Source: Halictus rubicundus
Taxonomy: Eukaryota > Arthropoda > Insecta > Hymenoptera > Halictidae
Assembly (NCBI RefSeq): GCF_050948215.1
Contig: NC_135155.1
Coordinates: forward strand, 14,030,001-14,094,000
DNA: 64,000 nucleotides
Direction: 5' to 3'
The notes below the pieces were generated by a model. It saw nothing but the letters and a program-made list of their open reading frames with translations, did no database searches and was not told where the DNA came from. Of the stretch, positions 1 to 12,959 are shown piece by piece. How positions within the stretch are numbered: the stretch's first letter is position 1; the number at the start of each line of letters is the position of its first letter. Position numbers and translations under genes: made by a program.

Positions 1-54
1 CTATTTAGCCTCGAGCTCTTAAACTCGTTCTTGAACAAATAATTTTTACCCTCA

Positions 55-140
55 CGGGGTACACCCCGCGGTAGTGGGGATAATTCCGCGACGTTCATCA
101 TGCAAGCCTTGGCGACATATATGGAGAAATCATTCAATAT
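55..140 (+). mobile_element. Partial copy of the pogo-like MITE
   Basis: Bases 55-138 match, in reverse orientation, 32,400-32,480 (GCGGTAGTGGGGATAATTCC is common to both). It covers only one half of the element, and the left side is absent or diverged. Confidence 0.6.
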
Positions 141-2624
141 CCTGTTCCAAAAGGCTTAGCTAACATAGATCGACAGTATCCAATTTCGGAAAGACTTTCT
201 AGCCAGCCTGATAGATATTGTTCTCAAAAAACCAGAAACACAGTCTCCGTGGACGAAAATAATTCTTTTAAAAAGAAGACTTCTCTTGCTAACCTAACAC
301 TCGTTCCCAGAAGCTAGAAACACAGTTAGCAAAAATCATCGAAGCTCGACCATCGGACCCATCGATCCCTCAAATCAGCAAACGTCCACCCATGGACCGT
401 ATGGCGAGCGTCATCGACAATCGCGTTAATGCTACGAACAGCCCCCGTTCGCACCCCATAACGCGCCAACACCAAACACTGCCGGTCCCATCGCGAACAA
501 TTATCAATCAAAGGGTCAATCGTCGTTGTCGTCGCGTCTCGCAGCTGACCGTGGCAAGTGTCACGGCCTCGGAAGGGTTGAAGGGTAGCCGGTGTCCGAA
601 TCCCCCTGGGAAACTGAGGAAATAAAGGAAAAACTGGACAACGAGCGTCGAGGAGCGCCTAATATTAATTTAATAACGTGGAACCGTGGAACAATTGACA
701 GGCAATAACGTTGGCCGGCAATCGGACAAGGTCCTGGCCCCCATCCCTAGAAGACCAACGCCGAGAAGAACCTTCGAGATCGACGAAGAAAGGGTCCAAC
801 CCTTTCGGGGATGTCACTCGAGGCTGCGAGGGCTTCCACCGGCTCTGGACAAGGCCGGTTGTTGTTCTTGTTGATTTCATCGCACGTCCGCGACCCTAAG
901 GGGTTACGGGACGACATAAGGATTTAAGGGGCAGGGAATCGAAGGGCCCTATTATTCCCTGCGATGGAATCCCGCCGCTGGAGGGTGGATCACGTAGCCC
1001 CGTTGTAAACAGAAAAACGCGAGCCGCACGCCGATTCGGTTTCCTCTTCATTGAAACCGTTAACGCCCTCGCTCGGCTTCATTCGACACAGAAACGCAAC
1101 CCTTCGGGGCCCCCTGGAGACGTTTCTTCCTCGCCGAATGTATTTTTGGTTCAGCTAACAGGATCAACGGGGAATCTACCGGGGACCTCGCCGCGAGGAC
1201 AGGTTCTTTGCTAAAGTAGAATTTTTGGTGAAATCGTTTTACGTTTCTCTAATTTATTTTTCCCACCAGCGCGTAAACTCCGCAGCCTAAAGTGGACCGA
1301 AGGAAAGCCTCGAACCGAACAAGAATGTTCGAAATGCTCAGTATCCCGAAGGCTCTGTCAGAGTCTAACACGTCGAAGCCCGTAGCCAGAATCGCGGCAG
1401 AACGATCCCGCTCGTAGCTGGAGGCGAATTGAAGGGGATGACGAGGACAAGGGTTGCAAAGGGGTGCGGGTGTAGAGGAGGAGAAAAGAGTTACTAATGT
1501 CAGTCACGAACGCAGAACGGAATCTCTTCCAGCTGCCGGCCGTCTTTTAGGGACGCATCCGCTCAACCGTGAAATCTTCGTCCCTGAAATAAATGGCGTC
1601 GCATTTTTCGAGGATGCAGGATTGTCCGTGAAGACTCTTCGTTCCGAGAGATTCCGAAGGACTCGTCCCGAAACGGTCGACTTTACGCGAGGAAGCCTCG
1701 CGAGGAGACAAAATTTTCGAAGATGCTTCAACCCTTCGAACTCAAATGGCGACCCTGAGGCGCCACTTCCACAGGGAGAGGGAGGGATTATTTTCACTAA
1801 ATAATTTTAATTTTGTGATTCACCCCCCCCCCCTGAATATTACCATCAACCCCCCTGCACTACAATGTCGAGTCAGTCTCTTTATGAATATTTCGAGCAG
1901 AATTGACTAAACGTGCGAGTTATTAATTTCCATTGAACCGACATAAAATACGATAAATATCAATTTTTGTTTTTCTTCTGGAAACTTGTGAACGCCAAAG
2001 TTAGTTTTAATCATTAGCTGCGTAACACGAATCGTAGGGGTTAATACAGTTTTCCTTCGATATAGGACGATTGTCCGGGGACGGCTTTCGACGTATTGCG
2101 GATGGGGACACCAATCGATGCAGCAGAATGTACGAAAGCGAGAGAGCAAGCGAACGCGGGCGTCGATGTACGAAGAAGAAGAAGAAGCGTCTCGACGCGT
2201 TACACGCCGGCGAATCAAATTAACGGAAGGAAGGCTCTCCGGTGCGTTGGCATAGGCTGCGATTATTATCCACGGCGAACATCGCTCACGGCTAACGCAG
2301 GGGAGACACAAGCTCCCGTTGTCAAACGCATTTAGTTACTACAAACGGGAACTTGAGAGAAGGCCCGCGGGCTGTGTCGTCGGGACTCGCGGCGGATTAA
2401 TTACCGGAACGCGAAGACGGGCCAGATGTAACCGCCTCGAATCGAACCGCATCGATTCCGCGCCCTTGCGTTTGACAGCCCTCCTGTGATCTTCCGTCCT
2501 TCTGCTGCTGAACAACGATGTACGTTCTCTAGGGCTTCCGGGCCGAAACAGTTGCTCGTGTCGCGTGCACCGTTTCGCAATTTTTCACTGTGACTTAGAA
2601 AATAATAGCGGGGACAGATTATTT
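141..2624. other. No gene seen
   Basis: Mixed composition, GC-rich around 350-1,800. Open frames of 60-134 codons exist on both strands but overlap each other, lack splice partners and match nothing known. Confidence 0.55.
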
Positions 2625-2849
2625 TTAACACTTGAACGACCGGAGCAGTCAAAATGACTGGTTCCTCATTTTTTCTTTTACAATTACTGAAATTGTACAA
2701 ATGTTTTCATCGGAAATTTCTTAATGAACTTCTTCATTGAAGCACATATTACAATAAAAGTGGTATGAAGTCTGAATGGGCACAGTCTTGTCACTGTTAC
2801 AAAGCAATATACGTCAGTCGCATTTATTGCTCGGTCGTTCTAGTGTTAA
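2625..2849. mobile_element. TTAA-bounded MITE, AACGACCG type
   Basis: TTAACACTTGAACGACCG on the left is mirrored by CGGTCGTTCTAGTGTTAA on the right. Just inside the left end is the palindrome CAGTCAAAATGACTG (2646-2660). TTAA at both edges suggests a piggyBac-type origin. Confidence 0.75.
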
Positions 2850-2878
2850 CTGTCTGTGCAACTTCTACTGGCACATTT

Positions 2879-2981
2879 CTGTCATTTTCCTGATTAAAAT
2901 GAGTCCAAACAGTGTACAGTTTGGTTCGCATTTGCTCGTTTAATCCACGATATAAGAGAACCTCGATTATCCGAACCGATA
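2879..2981. mobile_element. Half copy of long-TIR MITE (family A)
   Basis: Only one arm is present (GATTAAAATGAGTCCAAACA to CCTCGATTATCCGAACCGA). It breaks at the inner end of the arm. Confidence 0.7.
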
Positions 2982-3130
2982 TCTGAACTTCCCATTTGAG
3001 ACGTGTTTCACGCGCATGTATATTAATCTATGGTGATCCGAAATGCATCAGACCAAACTTACTTGGTATCGAGAGGCTCTTAATCTGATTGTTACTAACT
3101 TTTCCGTAGGTGGAGGCGTCAAGGAGATAT

Positions 3131-3240
3131 GAAGGTCAACTCTGATTTTTTAAAAATGGAACGATATGGTGTTTTACCTATATCCTGATACTGCTTTTCA
3201 AGACTATTGTGAAGGTCATTCAAGGTCACTAGAGGTCAAT
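3131..3240 (+). promoter_or_regulatory. Cluster of AGGTCA half-sites
   Basis: AAGGTCA at 3131, then AAGGTCA, TCAAGGTCA (3220-3228) and AGGTCA within 3212-3238. TCAAGGTCA is the consensus for monomer nuclear receptors such as FTZ-F1 and ERR. No gene start is seen nearby, so function is unproven. Confidence 0.35.
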
Positions 3241-4229
3241 TGCAAATCACACGAATTTGGGACAGGTTCTTTCCAACACCGTCTAGAGGATCAATCGGTG
3301 AAGCAACGTTCCAACGCTTGTAAACTATAAACAAGAGATCCCCGAATAATTGTTTCCGGCTGTATCGAGGCGGCGCGCACCGTGGCAGGAATTAATATCG
3401 CCGGGCGTCTGATTGCGCAGGCATTAGCGTTTGTCAAATATTTGTCAGCCCCTCCCCGAAGGGAAGAAGAAAGACCGACGTCTGTGCGCAGCGGCAGCTA
3501 CGTTCCCGTAGTATCTCACAAAGGAGCGACCGGTACAGTCGGGGTAATGAAATTCCGCGGGGAATTCCAGTCGAAAAACCGTGTCTTCGGAAACTCGAGC
3601 GCAAAAAGGAGCCGGGGCGCGGCGACGCCGGTACCGGAATAATTGGCAACCGCAGGGAGGCAATTGGCCGGCCCTCTAAAAAATGGCGATTCAAAGTAAT
3701 TTAGCGAACGGGCGCCTCCTATAGATCACGACGTTTCACGCCGGCCGAGAATATTTAGGGAGTTAATTGCCGATATATTTTATTAGAACTGCGCGAGCAG
3801 CTCGGCTGTCTCGTAAATTCCTTTCGCAGGATGTCCCTGCATTTTAACTTTCGCGCCCTACCCCCTCCCCGGTCGCTCGAAGCTGCTCCTCTCTGTCGGT
3901 TGCGCGTTCCTAATTAAACAGCATGCTGGCATTCGTCTGCCAAAAAGCACGGAAACTATCCGCGGCCCGTTCGTTCTCGCGGAAATTTGTAATTCGTACT
4001 CGGACCAACGCGAGCAACGCTTCTTAAGGGTTGACGGTGCAACGGGGTTGATTGACTGCCGGTGTTCCGGGAATTTCGGACATCCTCGGCTTCGAACCTT
4101 CGGCTTTGCTGTTTTCTCGGCCGGAAGATTTTATTTCACTCCGTTCGCTGAGAAAAAGGCCGAATTTTACAGGCCAAGTCTACGTTTTCAGTTTTGTAGC
4201 TGGGGTTGCGATCGGTGTACTGCAGAAAA

Positions 4230-4300
4230 TTAACCCTGTGCACTCGCAACTTTTTTATCTGAAAACCAAACGTTTCCTCCGACCTAGAACTTTTCTAATG
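4230..4300. mobile_element. Degenerate left end of a TTAA MITE
   Basis: TTAACCCTGTGCACTCGCAA resembles the CCCTTTGCACTCG end, and the next 60 bases resemble the copies at 23.6 and 53.2 kb. The right end was not found. Confidence 0.4.
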
Positions 4301-5073
4301 TATATGCTTTGTTTCTTTCTATGCACGCGACACTGGTATAATAACTCGTACAATAGTTTATTGACTATAAACAAATTGAACACTCCGTCTGCAACTTTAT
4401 TTTTATCGACACCGTCTGCGTACTGGGTCGTTTCTGTGCACGACTAATTTTTTACAATTTTGAAGCTTTTCACAGTTTTTGAGATGTCATTATAACGCAA
4501 ACGAGGTTATACTGTACTTGTTGCGCGCGAGATTTTCGCGGGTGGGGTGATTCTGCATGCAGAAACAAATCGAAGAGGAATAACTTATGCGGCGGAGGAG
4601 CTGCTTTTTAGAACCCCACCGTGGTTCCCGGCACAGAAACCACGAGTCCACGGAATTTCGAAGATGCCGCGCAGAACGGTCGCCAGGTTTCAGCCCGCAG
4701 TGAAAGCAAACAGCCTCTCGGACGGTGCTGGACCTCCCGGCCTCTCTTGTGTACGCATAGTTTTCAGTCATCGGCCGGGCCATCTCGCAGCCATGCCTCC
4801 TTGGCTCGTTCTCGGCCTCGAGAAGATAGCAATCCGAAGAAGAAGATTGCTTCCGGCGGGTCGCGGGAATTTTCCCGAGTCACCCTTAATTGCGCCTATT
4901 TATGCCCCTTTGCTTCCGCTCGGCCGAAAAGTAGTACGTGACGCGTTTCTAAAGAGAAAACCAGAGAAAGAAAGAGAGACGAACTATGGGTCACTATAGG
5001 ACCACTAATGCCCCGTGCCCTCAATCAACCGGCCTGTGTCTCGCTCTCCCATTCTCTTCGCCGTTTCCTGCCA

Positions 5074-5078
<5 letters not shown>

Positions 5079-5123
<45 letters not shown>

Positions 5124-5130
5124 TCTCTCT
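5079..5130. repeat. CT dinucleotide microsatellite
   Basis: About 26 CT units with one CC interruption. Confidence 0.95.
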
Positions 5131-6644
5131 ATCTCTGTTTCACTCTTCCGCCCCTGCCCGCGTCTCAAGAGCGTATTGATCTTTGGGGGCGCTTTGATCT
5201 AGCAAAGGGTCCACCCCCTCGACCTTCCCGAACCCCCTTAGCGTCCCCAACCCCCTGCAGACACACACACGACCCCCAAGCTAACAGAGAAACGCGTGAG
5301 CTGCACGTCCGACACCTAAGTTTATCAGCAAAAGAAACTCTCCGTCGCGACGGAAGCGGCCCCGTAATTAGAAAAATTAGTTAGCCGGTGTAGAAGCGGC
5401 CTAGTTAGCGGACCTCGGTCCTCCCGAGATCGGGAAACCATAGTTAAGAGCACAGAATCGCTGAGGACCCTAGCGAAGTACATTTTCCAGAGAAACAAGT
5501 TCTTGAATGTACACGGAAGGACTATATGCAAAATAAAAATTTTCTTCATCAATTAGAAGGTACTGCAGTCAAATAAAAAATTTTTTTCTTTATTTAATAC
5601 TGTCGGCGGGACGAAGGTAACTTGATACTCTTCAATTATTTTAATGCTTCTACTGTTTAAAATTGCAGCCATCAATTTAATCTACTGATAATATCGTAAA
5701 AACTGTGCAAAGATGAGTACAGAATATTATTACTAATAATTCTGCATTTATAACAAAACCGCGTAGGTGCAATTTGAAGCAGTAGACAGATCAAAGTAAT
5801 CAAGGGAAAAGAAAGAAATTTCCACTTGGTTTCTGTTTCTTGCAATCGGCATGAACAATTTTTATCTTGCATGAACATCCGCAGACTAATTATTAGCTGG
5901 GGGTCATCCCTAGAGGACGCAGCCAAGCGCACACGATCCATAAAGCAAGCAAATAGAGCCAAAATGAACTGGAAAATGCTCTAATCCTTAGGGTTAATTT
6001 CCAAAAAAAAAAAAAAAAAACAGAAGAGGAAACAAAGAACAAGGAAAGGAAGATGTTCACTGGAGTTCTCGGCCGAGTGTAAGACGAAAAAATGAAGAGA
6101 TTCGTTTCGACGGTCGAACGGGGGTGGAAGTTGCAACCCTATCTTGTCTGAGCTTATAAATGTCTGCGAAGCCGGTGAATCTGTCACGTTGACAAGCTGC
6201 GGTTTTTTTTTTCTCCGGGCGGGCTGAGTACGCTAGAGCAGGGAGAGCAACTGCCCGGCCACGCGGGGTAGAACGGGGGAGGGGTGAGATTTAAAACAAT
6301 TACAAGGAGTCGGGGGTGGCCCCGGAAGAACAGGGGGAGCTAATCTTGAGGGCGGTTTAATTAAAAGTGGTGCCAACTGACGGGTGGCCATCGATCAACG
6401 CCGCCGCGTCGCCCGCTGACGTTTACAATGGCATCCCGTATTATTCTATGACAGTAAGGCCGTCGCTACCCACCGCCGCCGGAACGAGTTCTACTTTCGT
6501 TCGTAATAACTTCTAGTCACGGAGCCGGCTGCCGGCGAAATCAAATTTATCGCCGCAATTCTCCGACGCCGCCGACCGGGCTCGAGAGTCGAGCCTCGAA
6601 ATCCGAGTGTCACTCGACGGACACCTTCTGTGATACCCCATGGC
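5131..6644. other. No gene seen
   Basis: Carries copies of a short dispersed repeat (ATGCAAAATAAAAATT near 5,527; reverse copy near 5,815-5,900) and a poly(A) tract. GC-rich from 6,200 to 6,640 without a convincing frame. Confidence 0.55.
6002..6020. repeat. Poly(A) tract
   Basis: About 19 adenines. It could be the tail of a retroposon, but nothing recognisable lies on either side. Confidence 0.7.
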
Positions 6645-7800
6645 TGTGTATACAACGTGTACAATGTATAGAAAATACAACCATGCAACGTGTACAACGT
6701 ATACAGAAGTACAAGTATACAATGTGTACGACGTACACCAAAATACAAGTATACAACGTATACAAAGGTTAAAGTATACAACGTATACAAAGGTTAAAGT
6801 ATACAACGTATACAAAGGTTAAAATATACAACGTATACAAAGGTTAAAGTATACAACGTATACAAAGGTTAAAGTATACAACATGTAGAACGTGTATACA
6901 AAAATAGAAATATACAACGTATACAAAGGGCAAAGTATACAAAGTGTACACTGTATACAGAAGTACAAGTATACAACGTATACAAAGGTTAAAGTATAGA
7001 ACGTGTAGAACGTATACAAAAATAGAAATGTACGGCGTATACAAAGGTGAAAGTATACAAAATGTACAATGTATACAGAAGTACAAGTATACAACGTATA
7101 CAAAGGTTAAAGTATAGAACGTGTAGAACGTATACAAAAATAGAAATGTACGGCGTATACAAAGGTGAAAGTATACAAAATGTACAATGTATACAGAAGT
7201 ACAAGTATACAACGTATACAAAGGTTAAAGTATACAACGTGTAGAACGTATACAAAAATAGAAATGTACGGCGTATACAAAGGTGAAAGTATACAAAATG
7301 TACAATGTATACAGAAGTACAAGTATACAACGTATACAAAGGTGAAAGTATACAATGTGTACAACGTATACGGAAGTACAAGTATACAACGTGTACAAGG
7401 TATACAAAAGTACCAGTATACAACGTGTACAATGTATACAAAGATTAAAATATACAACGTGTACAACGTATACGGAAGTACAAGTATACAACGTGTACAA
7501 CGTATACAAAAATACAAGTATACAACGTATACAAAGGTTGAAGTATACAACGTGTACAACGTATACAAAAATAGAAGTATACAACGTGTACAACGTATAC
7601 AAAAATAGAAGTATACACCGTGTACAACGTATACAAAAATAGAAGTATACAACGTGTGCAACGTATACAAAAATAGAAGTATACAACGTATACAAAGTAT
7701 GCGAAGGTTAAAGTGTGCAACGTACACAAAGGTCCAAGTGTACAACGTGCACAAAGATGCGAGTATACGACGTATAAAAATAGAAAAATATACACCATAT
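6645..7800. repeat. GTATAC-rich minisatellite, 24-base unit with a 118-base higher order
   Basis: About 1.15 kb built on GTATACAACGTATACAAAGG and variants. The simple unit is 24 bases (AAGGTTAAA plus two GTATAC hexamers separated by AAC). Between about 6,927 and 7,399 a longer 118-base block repeats four times (starts near 6,927, 7,045, 7,163 and 7,281). Variants toward the right carry CGTGTACAA and AAAAATAGAA. Because the unit is a multiple of three, long frames appear on both strands (for example 233 codons on -); they are by-products. Confidence 0.9.
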
Positions 7801-10033
7801 ATAAGCATAGTGGAAAATCAATTTTTAGCACCCGGCAAGGGAAAGGGCAGTCTACCGTCGTCGTTCTCGAGGGCAGCGTTCATTCAGGAGTTCGAATCGA
7901 AGCTTAACGAGCGGCCTTTTTCCACAATTAATGTTCCAAGACGTTCTCGGACGTTCCGGAACAGCCGTGGAATGTCTCGAGGGGGATACTCCGGCACGCA
8001 AAGGTCGACAGGGTGACATGGCGTTAGGACGTCACACGTTGGACATTCTCGACACATACCGATCGGCACCGAAATACCAAGGAACGTCTTCTCAGTCCTG
8101 AGACTTCGTCCTTTCGTCGAACATATTTCGGATTCCAAGACGCCGCCGACTGCCTTTCGCATGTCCGTCGCGTGTCCCTTCGCCACGTCACCGAGATTCG
8201 TTTCGAGATCGATCGAGTTTCGAGATGCCGGACCACATTCCGTAATCGCTGATTCGCGTTTTTCGCAACCCATCATGTCCGAGCATTGCGCGAACGTTGC
8301 GGCGTTTCTTTGCGCTCTGCGCCCGATTGCGACTCCGAGATTTTGGAAAATATGACATTGAGATGACCTTCATCCCCACAGACTTAACGACCCCTTTAAA
8401 TAACTTTCTTCCCAAACATTCTTTTGTATCTGTATAAATGAAGTTATTAACAGTTAAATGAGGCACCCTGTATATTATAAAATCGCACAAAATTGAAATA
8501 AATTAAATCTGGTTATTTTGATAACATGACGCATACTGGTCAATTTTAATGCTCGATAGGTTAAACATTTCCGAGAAACACAAGAGGTTCATCTCAAAAG
8601 CAACCCTCTCTGAAAAGTTCACCCTCAAACATCCGATAGCCGGCAAAAAGCACCCTGAACAATCCTCAACTCGAATGAACCTTGAAACCTAGAGATCAGG
8701 CATCCCCATCGTCCAGCAAGGTGGATAAAGGATTCGGCGACGGGGGTGGCGAAGGTCGTAGGGGTTGGCCAGGGTGTAGGGAGATCATGGGACTTTGCGT
8801 GCCGCCCGGTCATCCCTCGTTCGAGAATTTATGCTTGTTGTCCCTGCGCCTAACTAGTCTCGCTTCCTCGAGCCTGTTGTCTAAGGAGCCGGACTCTGCA
8901 GGGGTGGGGGGCAGTCTTGAAATATCACCTCTCCGCCCCTTCCTCGAGTTTATCGTGGCCGGCCATCCTGGTCTCGATTTTTTTTTCGCCACTTTTCCCA
9001 GCTTCTCTCCATCCCAAACTGCTAGAGAGCCCGTGATCCGAAATACACGAGACGACGGAATTTACATACCACCGTCGGTTTTATTGGGCGAAACCCCCTC
9101 GCGCGGGGGTGGCCCAGCCCTTCGAGATTAGCTTTCGAATTTAGTGGTGTTCGATCGGGACCAGTTGCTCTTCGGCGGGCCGCCCTCGATGTTTTTAACT
9201 TGATTGCCTACCGGGGATGGATCGGGGGTGACTTTTAAGCCTTTCTTTTATCGCTGATACACCGGGGGTGGCTTTCCCGATTCGGAAATGCTCGTGCTTT
9301 GGTTGAGTCTCGACTGTGGGATTTATTTTTTCAGCTTAGCTGTCTACCGGAGATCATTTGATAATGTTTGAAAATTCATGGCTGAGGATTTTCCAACCCT
9401 TTGCACTCGAAGACGTGACCTAACGTCCAATTTTAAAGTTCCATTTCATTTAGAATATTTTTACCACGTGTGCACTTCTTCATTCTGCCGGTACGAAATC
9501 GAGTGTATTTACTTATACCGCAACGTACAATGAACGTTCAGCAATTTATTGAACACAAAAGCGTTTGCATTTTTAGCGGTGCACCTCGACTAAACTCGTG
9601 TCAACTGAACATAATGAATTAGTGGGTATATCATTTTTTGGAGAGACGCAACATGGACATTGTCGAAAGAAACTCATTTCGAAATTTCCCGGCGAAGGAG
9701 GAGAGGATCCGAAGAAAGTTCGCGTGGATTTAGCCGGACGGATTTATGGTCATCCCCGCGAAGGAGATGCAAATCGAAAGACTTTCGAAACTCCATCGCG
9801 AGAGCAATAGCTTTTCATTTGACGCAACTTCCACGGGAACTTTTTATCTAACTTTCTTGTCTTCCTAAATGGTGGATCCGTCGCGTACATATAGATAACA
9901 CATCGAGAGCAGTGAACCTGAATACTAACACAAAATCCAAAGATTATCCGCGTGAAACTATTGATATCAGTGTAGACAAATATTCGGGCAACGCGCTCGG
10001 AATGTTCGTGACAGGTTCGATTCGACATTTAAA
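7801..10033. other. No gene seen
   Basis: Includes a GC-rich block at 8,690-9,300 with a 149-codon frame (8,682-9,131) of ordinary composition but no homologue I know, no splice signals and an opposing frame. A degenerate MITE end lies at 9,396. Confidence 0.5.
9396..9470. mobile_element. Degenerate left end of a TTAA MITE
   Basis: AACCCTTTGCACTCGAAGAC matches the end at 53.2 kb, and the following AT-rich stretch is weakly similar. The TTAA itself is lost. Confidence 0.4.
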
Positions 10034-10350
10034 TGCGTCTAAAACAGACTTTGTAGTAAATTCAAGATTTTATTTCTTAATTTATTATATAATCTTCGAG
10101 GCCTGTCAGAGAGATCACAATCACCAGCATCAAACCTTCTGAACCAACGTTGACACTTGTTGACCTCCAATACATCTCCATAAACATCGCAAATTCTCGG
10201 AAGGTACGGACGCCGCCATTTTATTACAGGGTTGTGCAAAAAAATGAGACTTTTTAGAATATTTTAAACACAGGCTGCTTTACCGAAATCTGTAAAAGAA
10301 TACGTGTTTCCTCTTGAACGATCGGTACAGAACTAAAGACAAAACAAATT
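10034..10350 (-). pseudogene. Internally deleted mariner element with transposase N-terminal fragment
   Basis: On the - strand a frame at 10039-10239 begins near the transposase N-terminus and contains the mariner-like ICDVYGDVLEVNK and WFRRFDAGD...LSDRPR, part of the helix-turn-helix DNA-binding region. It then jumps to the sequence of the element's 3' end. The catalytic DD34D domain is missing. The upstream leader (10240-10350) matches 48676-48800 in reverse orientation. A dead copy. Confidence 0.75.
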
Positions 10351-12959
10351 CTTTGCAAATAATTAATCAATCGCTCAAGTAATCACTTATGGTACCCCTA
10401 ATATAAAAGTCGAAGGCCATTGTAGAAGACGCGTTGGTTTACGTTCGTTCGAAGGGAGTCGTTGCACTGAGAAATAGAAATAAGTTTTTGGTGGTTGAAC
10501 ATTGAATATTCACATGCGGGGATGTAATATTTCTAAAACGATCTCGTGGGCGCCATCAAGAACGCGGGGGCGGATTAATCGGAAATTTGATCTCGGGGTT
10601 ACATTGTAACCGGTGTATAGTGAAGAATATAATAGGATTCTAGGAGGTAACCGGGACGTGGTATCGCCGGTGGTTGGTTTAACGGAATGGCTAGTGGAAG
10701 CGAGCCCTCGTCGGCCAGTCGTTAGACGGCGCCCCCTCACGGTTTAACGAACCGCAAATGCGTTGTTTTAACGACGTCATTAATATTTAACCAAATATCT
10801 GGCCGGGTATCTTGCGTGACCTAAGACCGTGCGGCCACGAAAACGTCACGGCCAGCCATTTGCACACGATTTACCTAATTCTTCGGGGCCACCTACGCGA
10901 ATCGATGCCTCCTATTAATTCGTCGCCGTGTTCGCATAAACGAGCAGATTTTACGCGGGGGCTGTCCCTAATCGATGCGACCGAATGCAATTTAGCTGGA
11001 AGTGAAAGCTGCTCTTCCAGAATATATTCCCGAAATTATTTTACAATTAATACTGCAACTACCGAACACCAAATACCACTAAGTATATTTGTTTATGACA
11101 ATAATGTTTCTGGTAATACGTAGACAGTGGATCTTCGTGCAAAATTTTCTACTGCAACAAACTGGAGAGAAATAGAAATTTATTTTCTTTCTTAATACGT
11201 TTGGCAGGTTGAAAATAATATAGCAGTATTTTCAATTATTTTTACATTGAAAAACTTCGACCAATCACTGCCTAAAATAAAACGCAATGCAGTTACATTA
11301 TTAAAACCTCGTTGAACATCATTCTTTGATAAAGAATATTTTTTATTTTTAAATATTTCTAATTAATTGAACAACGAATATCTAACTAAATATATTTCCA
11401 TATATTGTAGACTGTCTCGGCAATTTTTTAACTTTAACCAAAAACTACTTGAAGTAAAACACAATGTACCCAAATTGTAGACCTAGTTGATAACTGTTGA
11501 TTAATTAAAAGATTTGAGCTGCTCGTGGCAGATGGTTTGCTATACGCGTGATTTTTGTTATATGTATGAAACGGATCGGCACAGGCCGATTCAAACGAAA
11601 AACACCCTACGTCACGTTCCGATCCAGACGAAGGGGTGACCCACTTGCGGACGAGTTATCGATTTCGTGGGGAATGGAAGTGTAGTCGGCTCGTTTGTAG
11701 AGCAATTAAGTCCGAGTCGGAATCACTCTCTAAATGTACGATCAGAGGGGGTGGTTGTTTGAGAAGCTTTAATGCGTCTGGAACAACCGATTTCCCTGCG
11801 ACAGACCAAACGGTTTTGCAAAAACTAATAACCCAACGGATTTTATGCATTTACGACAAAAATGAGAAGCTGCACTTAAAACAGTAGAAAAATCAAAAGA
11901 ATCAAAGAGAACAAAAATTCAAGAAATAAAGACACTCTTAAGTGGCTCCTGTATCTTGGATAATTATGCATTTGTGGCATAGTGCAAATTTGTGAGACAC
12001 AAGCAAGCGTTTATATTACCAAAAATTAATAACATTTTCTGTACAATTTCGCTGCTGTGAATTTTCCAATCGAAGAAATTTTTCCCTCGAATCAATGTTT
12101 AAAGAATAATGTATGACATTAGGGAACTGCATGAAAATGTTTTAACAAAATTTGCAAATTCGTACAACATCGTAGAAATAAAATATTTGCGTTTAGAAAT
12201 CGAATTAAAGCAGAATTTAGTAAAAGTTGAATGTGCGAAGTTTTTTGTATTTATTAAATAATAAATAAAAACAAATGAGAGATACGACTGTATTGGTCTG
12301 TGACCAGTGAATGACGTGTGTGTCATTATGAATTTTTCTAGACGAGTTAAAGTTTGTTCGAACGGTGAACACAAAGTACAATGTCAGAGGTTTAATCTCG
12401 AAAGGGGATTCGGAGTATACTAGGTCAGACGGCCGAAGTAGATTAGGGCGAGGAGTACGCAACATGTAAAATACGAGCCACCGAGATTCACCTGAAATTT
12501 TATCTGTTTCGTAAATCAACACTTCGCGGGGTTTACTACCGAAAAGATGAACGGGCCGTACAACTTTCGATACTCTCGTTCGACTTTACAATCACGATCC
12601 TCGACTGTCAACGATCGTGTCCTAAATCTTTCCTCGATTATCGCGAACCTTGTACTTAACTGATACGCGTCTAAACATTACCGCTACTCACTGTAATAAT
12701 GATATATTTCCATGCAAAATAATAGCTACAAGAAACAAATGATTCGTAAAATTGTATTCCCTCTCTTAATAATTTAAATATGTCCAAAACAATGTAACGA
12801 TAGAATTAAATTCTCTCTTTGTACGCTTTAAATTTGTTTGTTGTATGTTTTCGACGACAAAGTTGTACATTTATAAAGTCATCATTTTTATATAGGCTTT
12901 CCATTTTTCCATCTTTTAATTATCTACACACAAGTTTAAAACTATTCGTCAATGTTATT
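10351..12959. other. No gene seen
   Basis: Mostly AT-rich. Two copies of the short dispersed repeat (GTGCAAAATTTTCTACTGC near 11,139; CGGATTTTATGCATTTAC near 11,838). No coding evidence. Confidence 0.6.

Larger units (their letters stand above)
2982..5078. other. No gene seen
   Basis: Holds the half-site cluster and one degenerate MITE end. A GC-rich block at 3,360-4,020 and another at 4,600-4,950 have overlapping frames in several registers and no recognisable protein. Confidence 0.55.

Noticed and set aside
6491..7831. Frames of 95-233 codons on both strands, Tyr/Thr/Val-rich
   Set aside because: They are translations of the GTATAC minisatellite, whose 24-base unit is a multiple of three.
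8682..9131. A 149-codon + frame
   Set aside because: Composition typical of GC-rich non-coding DNA, an opposing open frame and no homologue I know.
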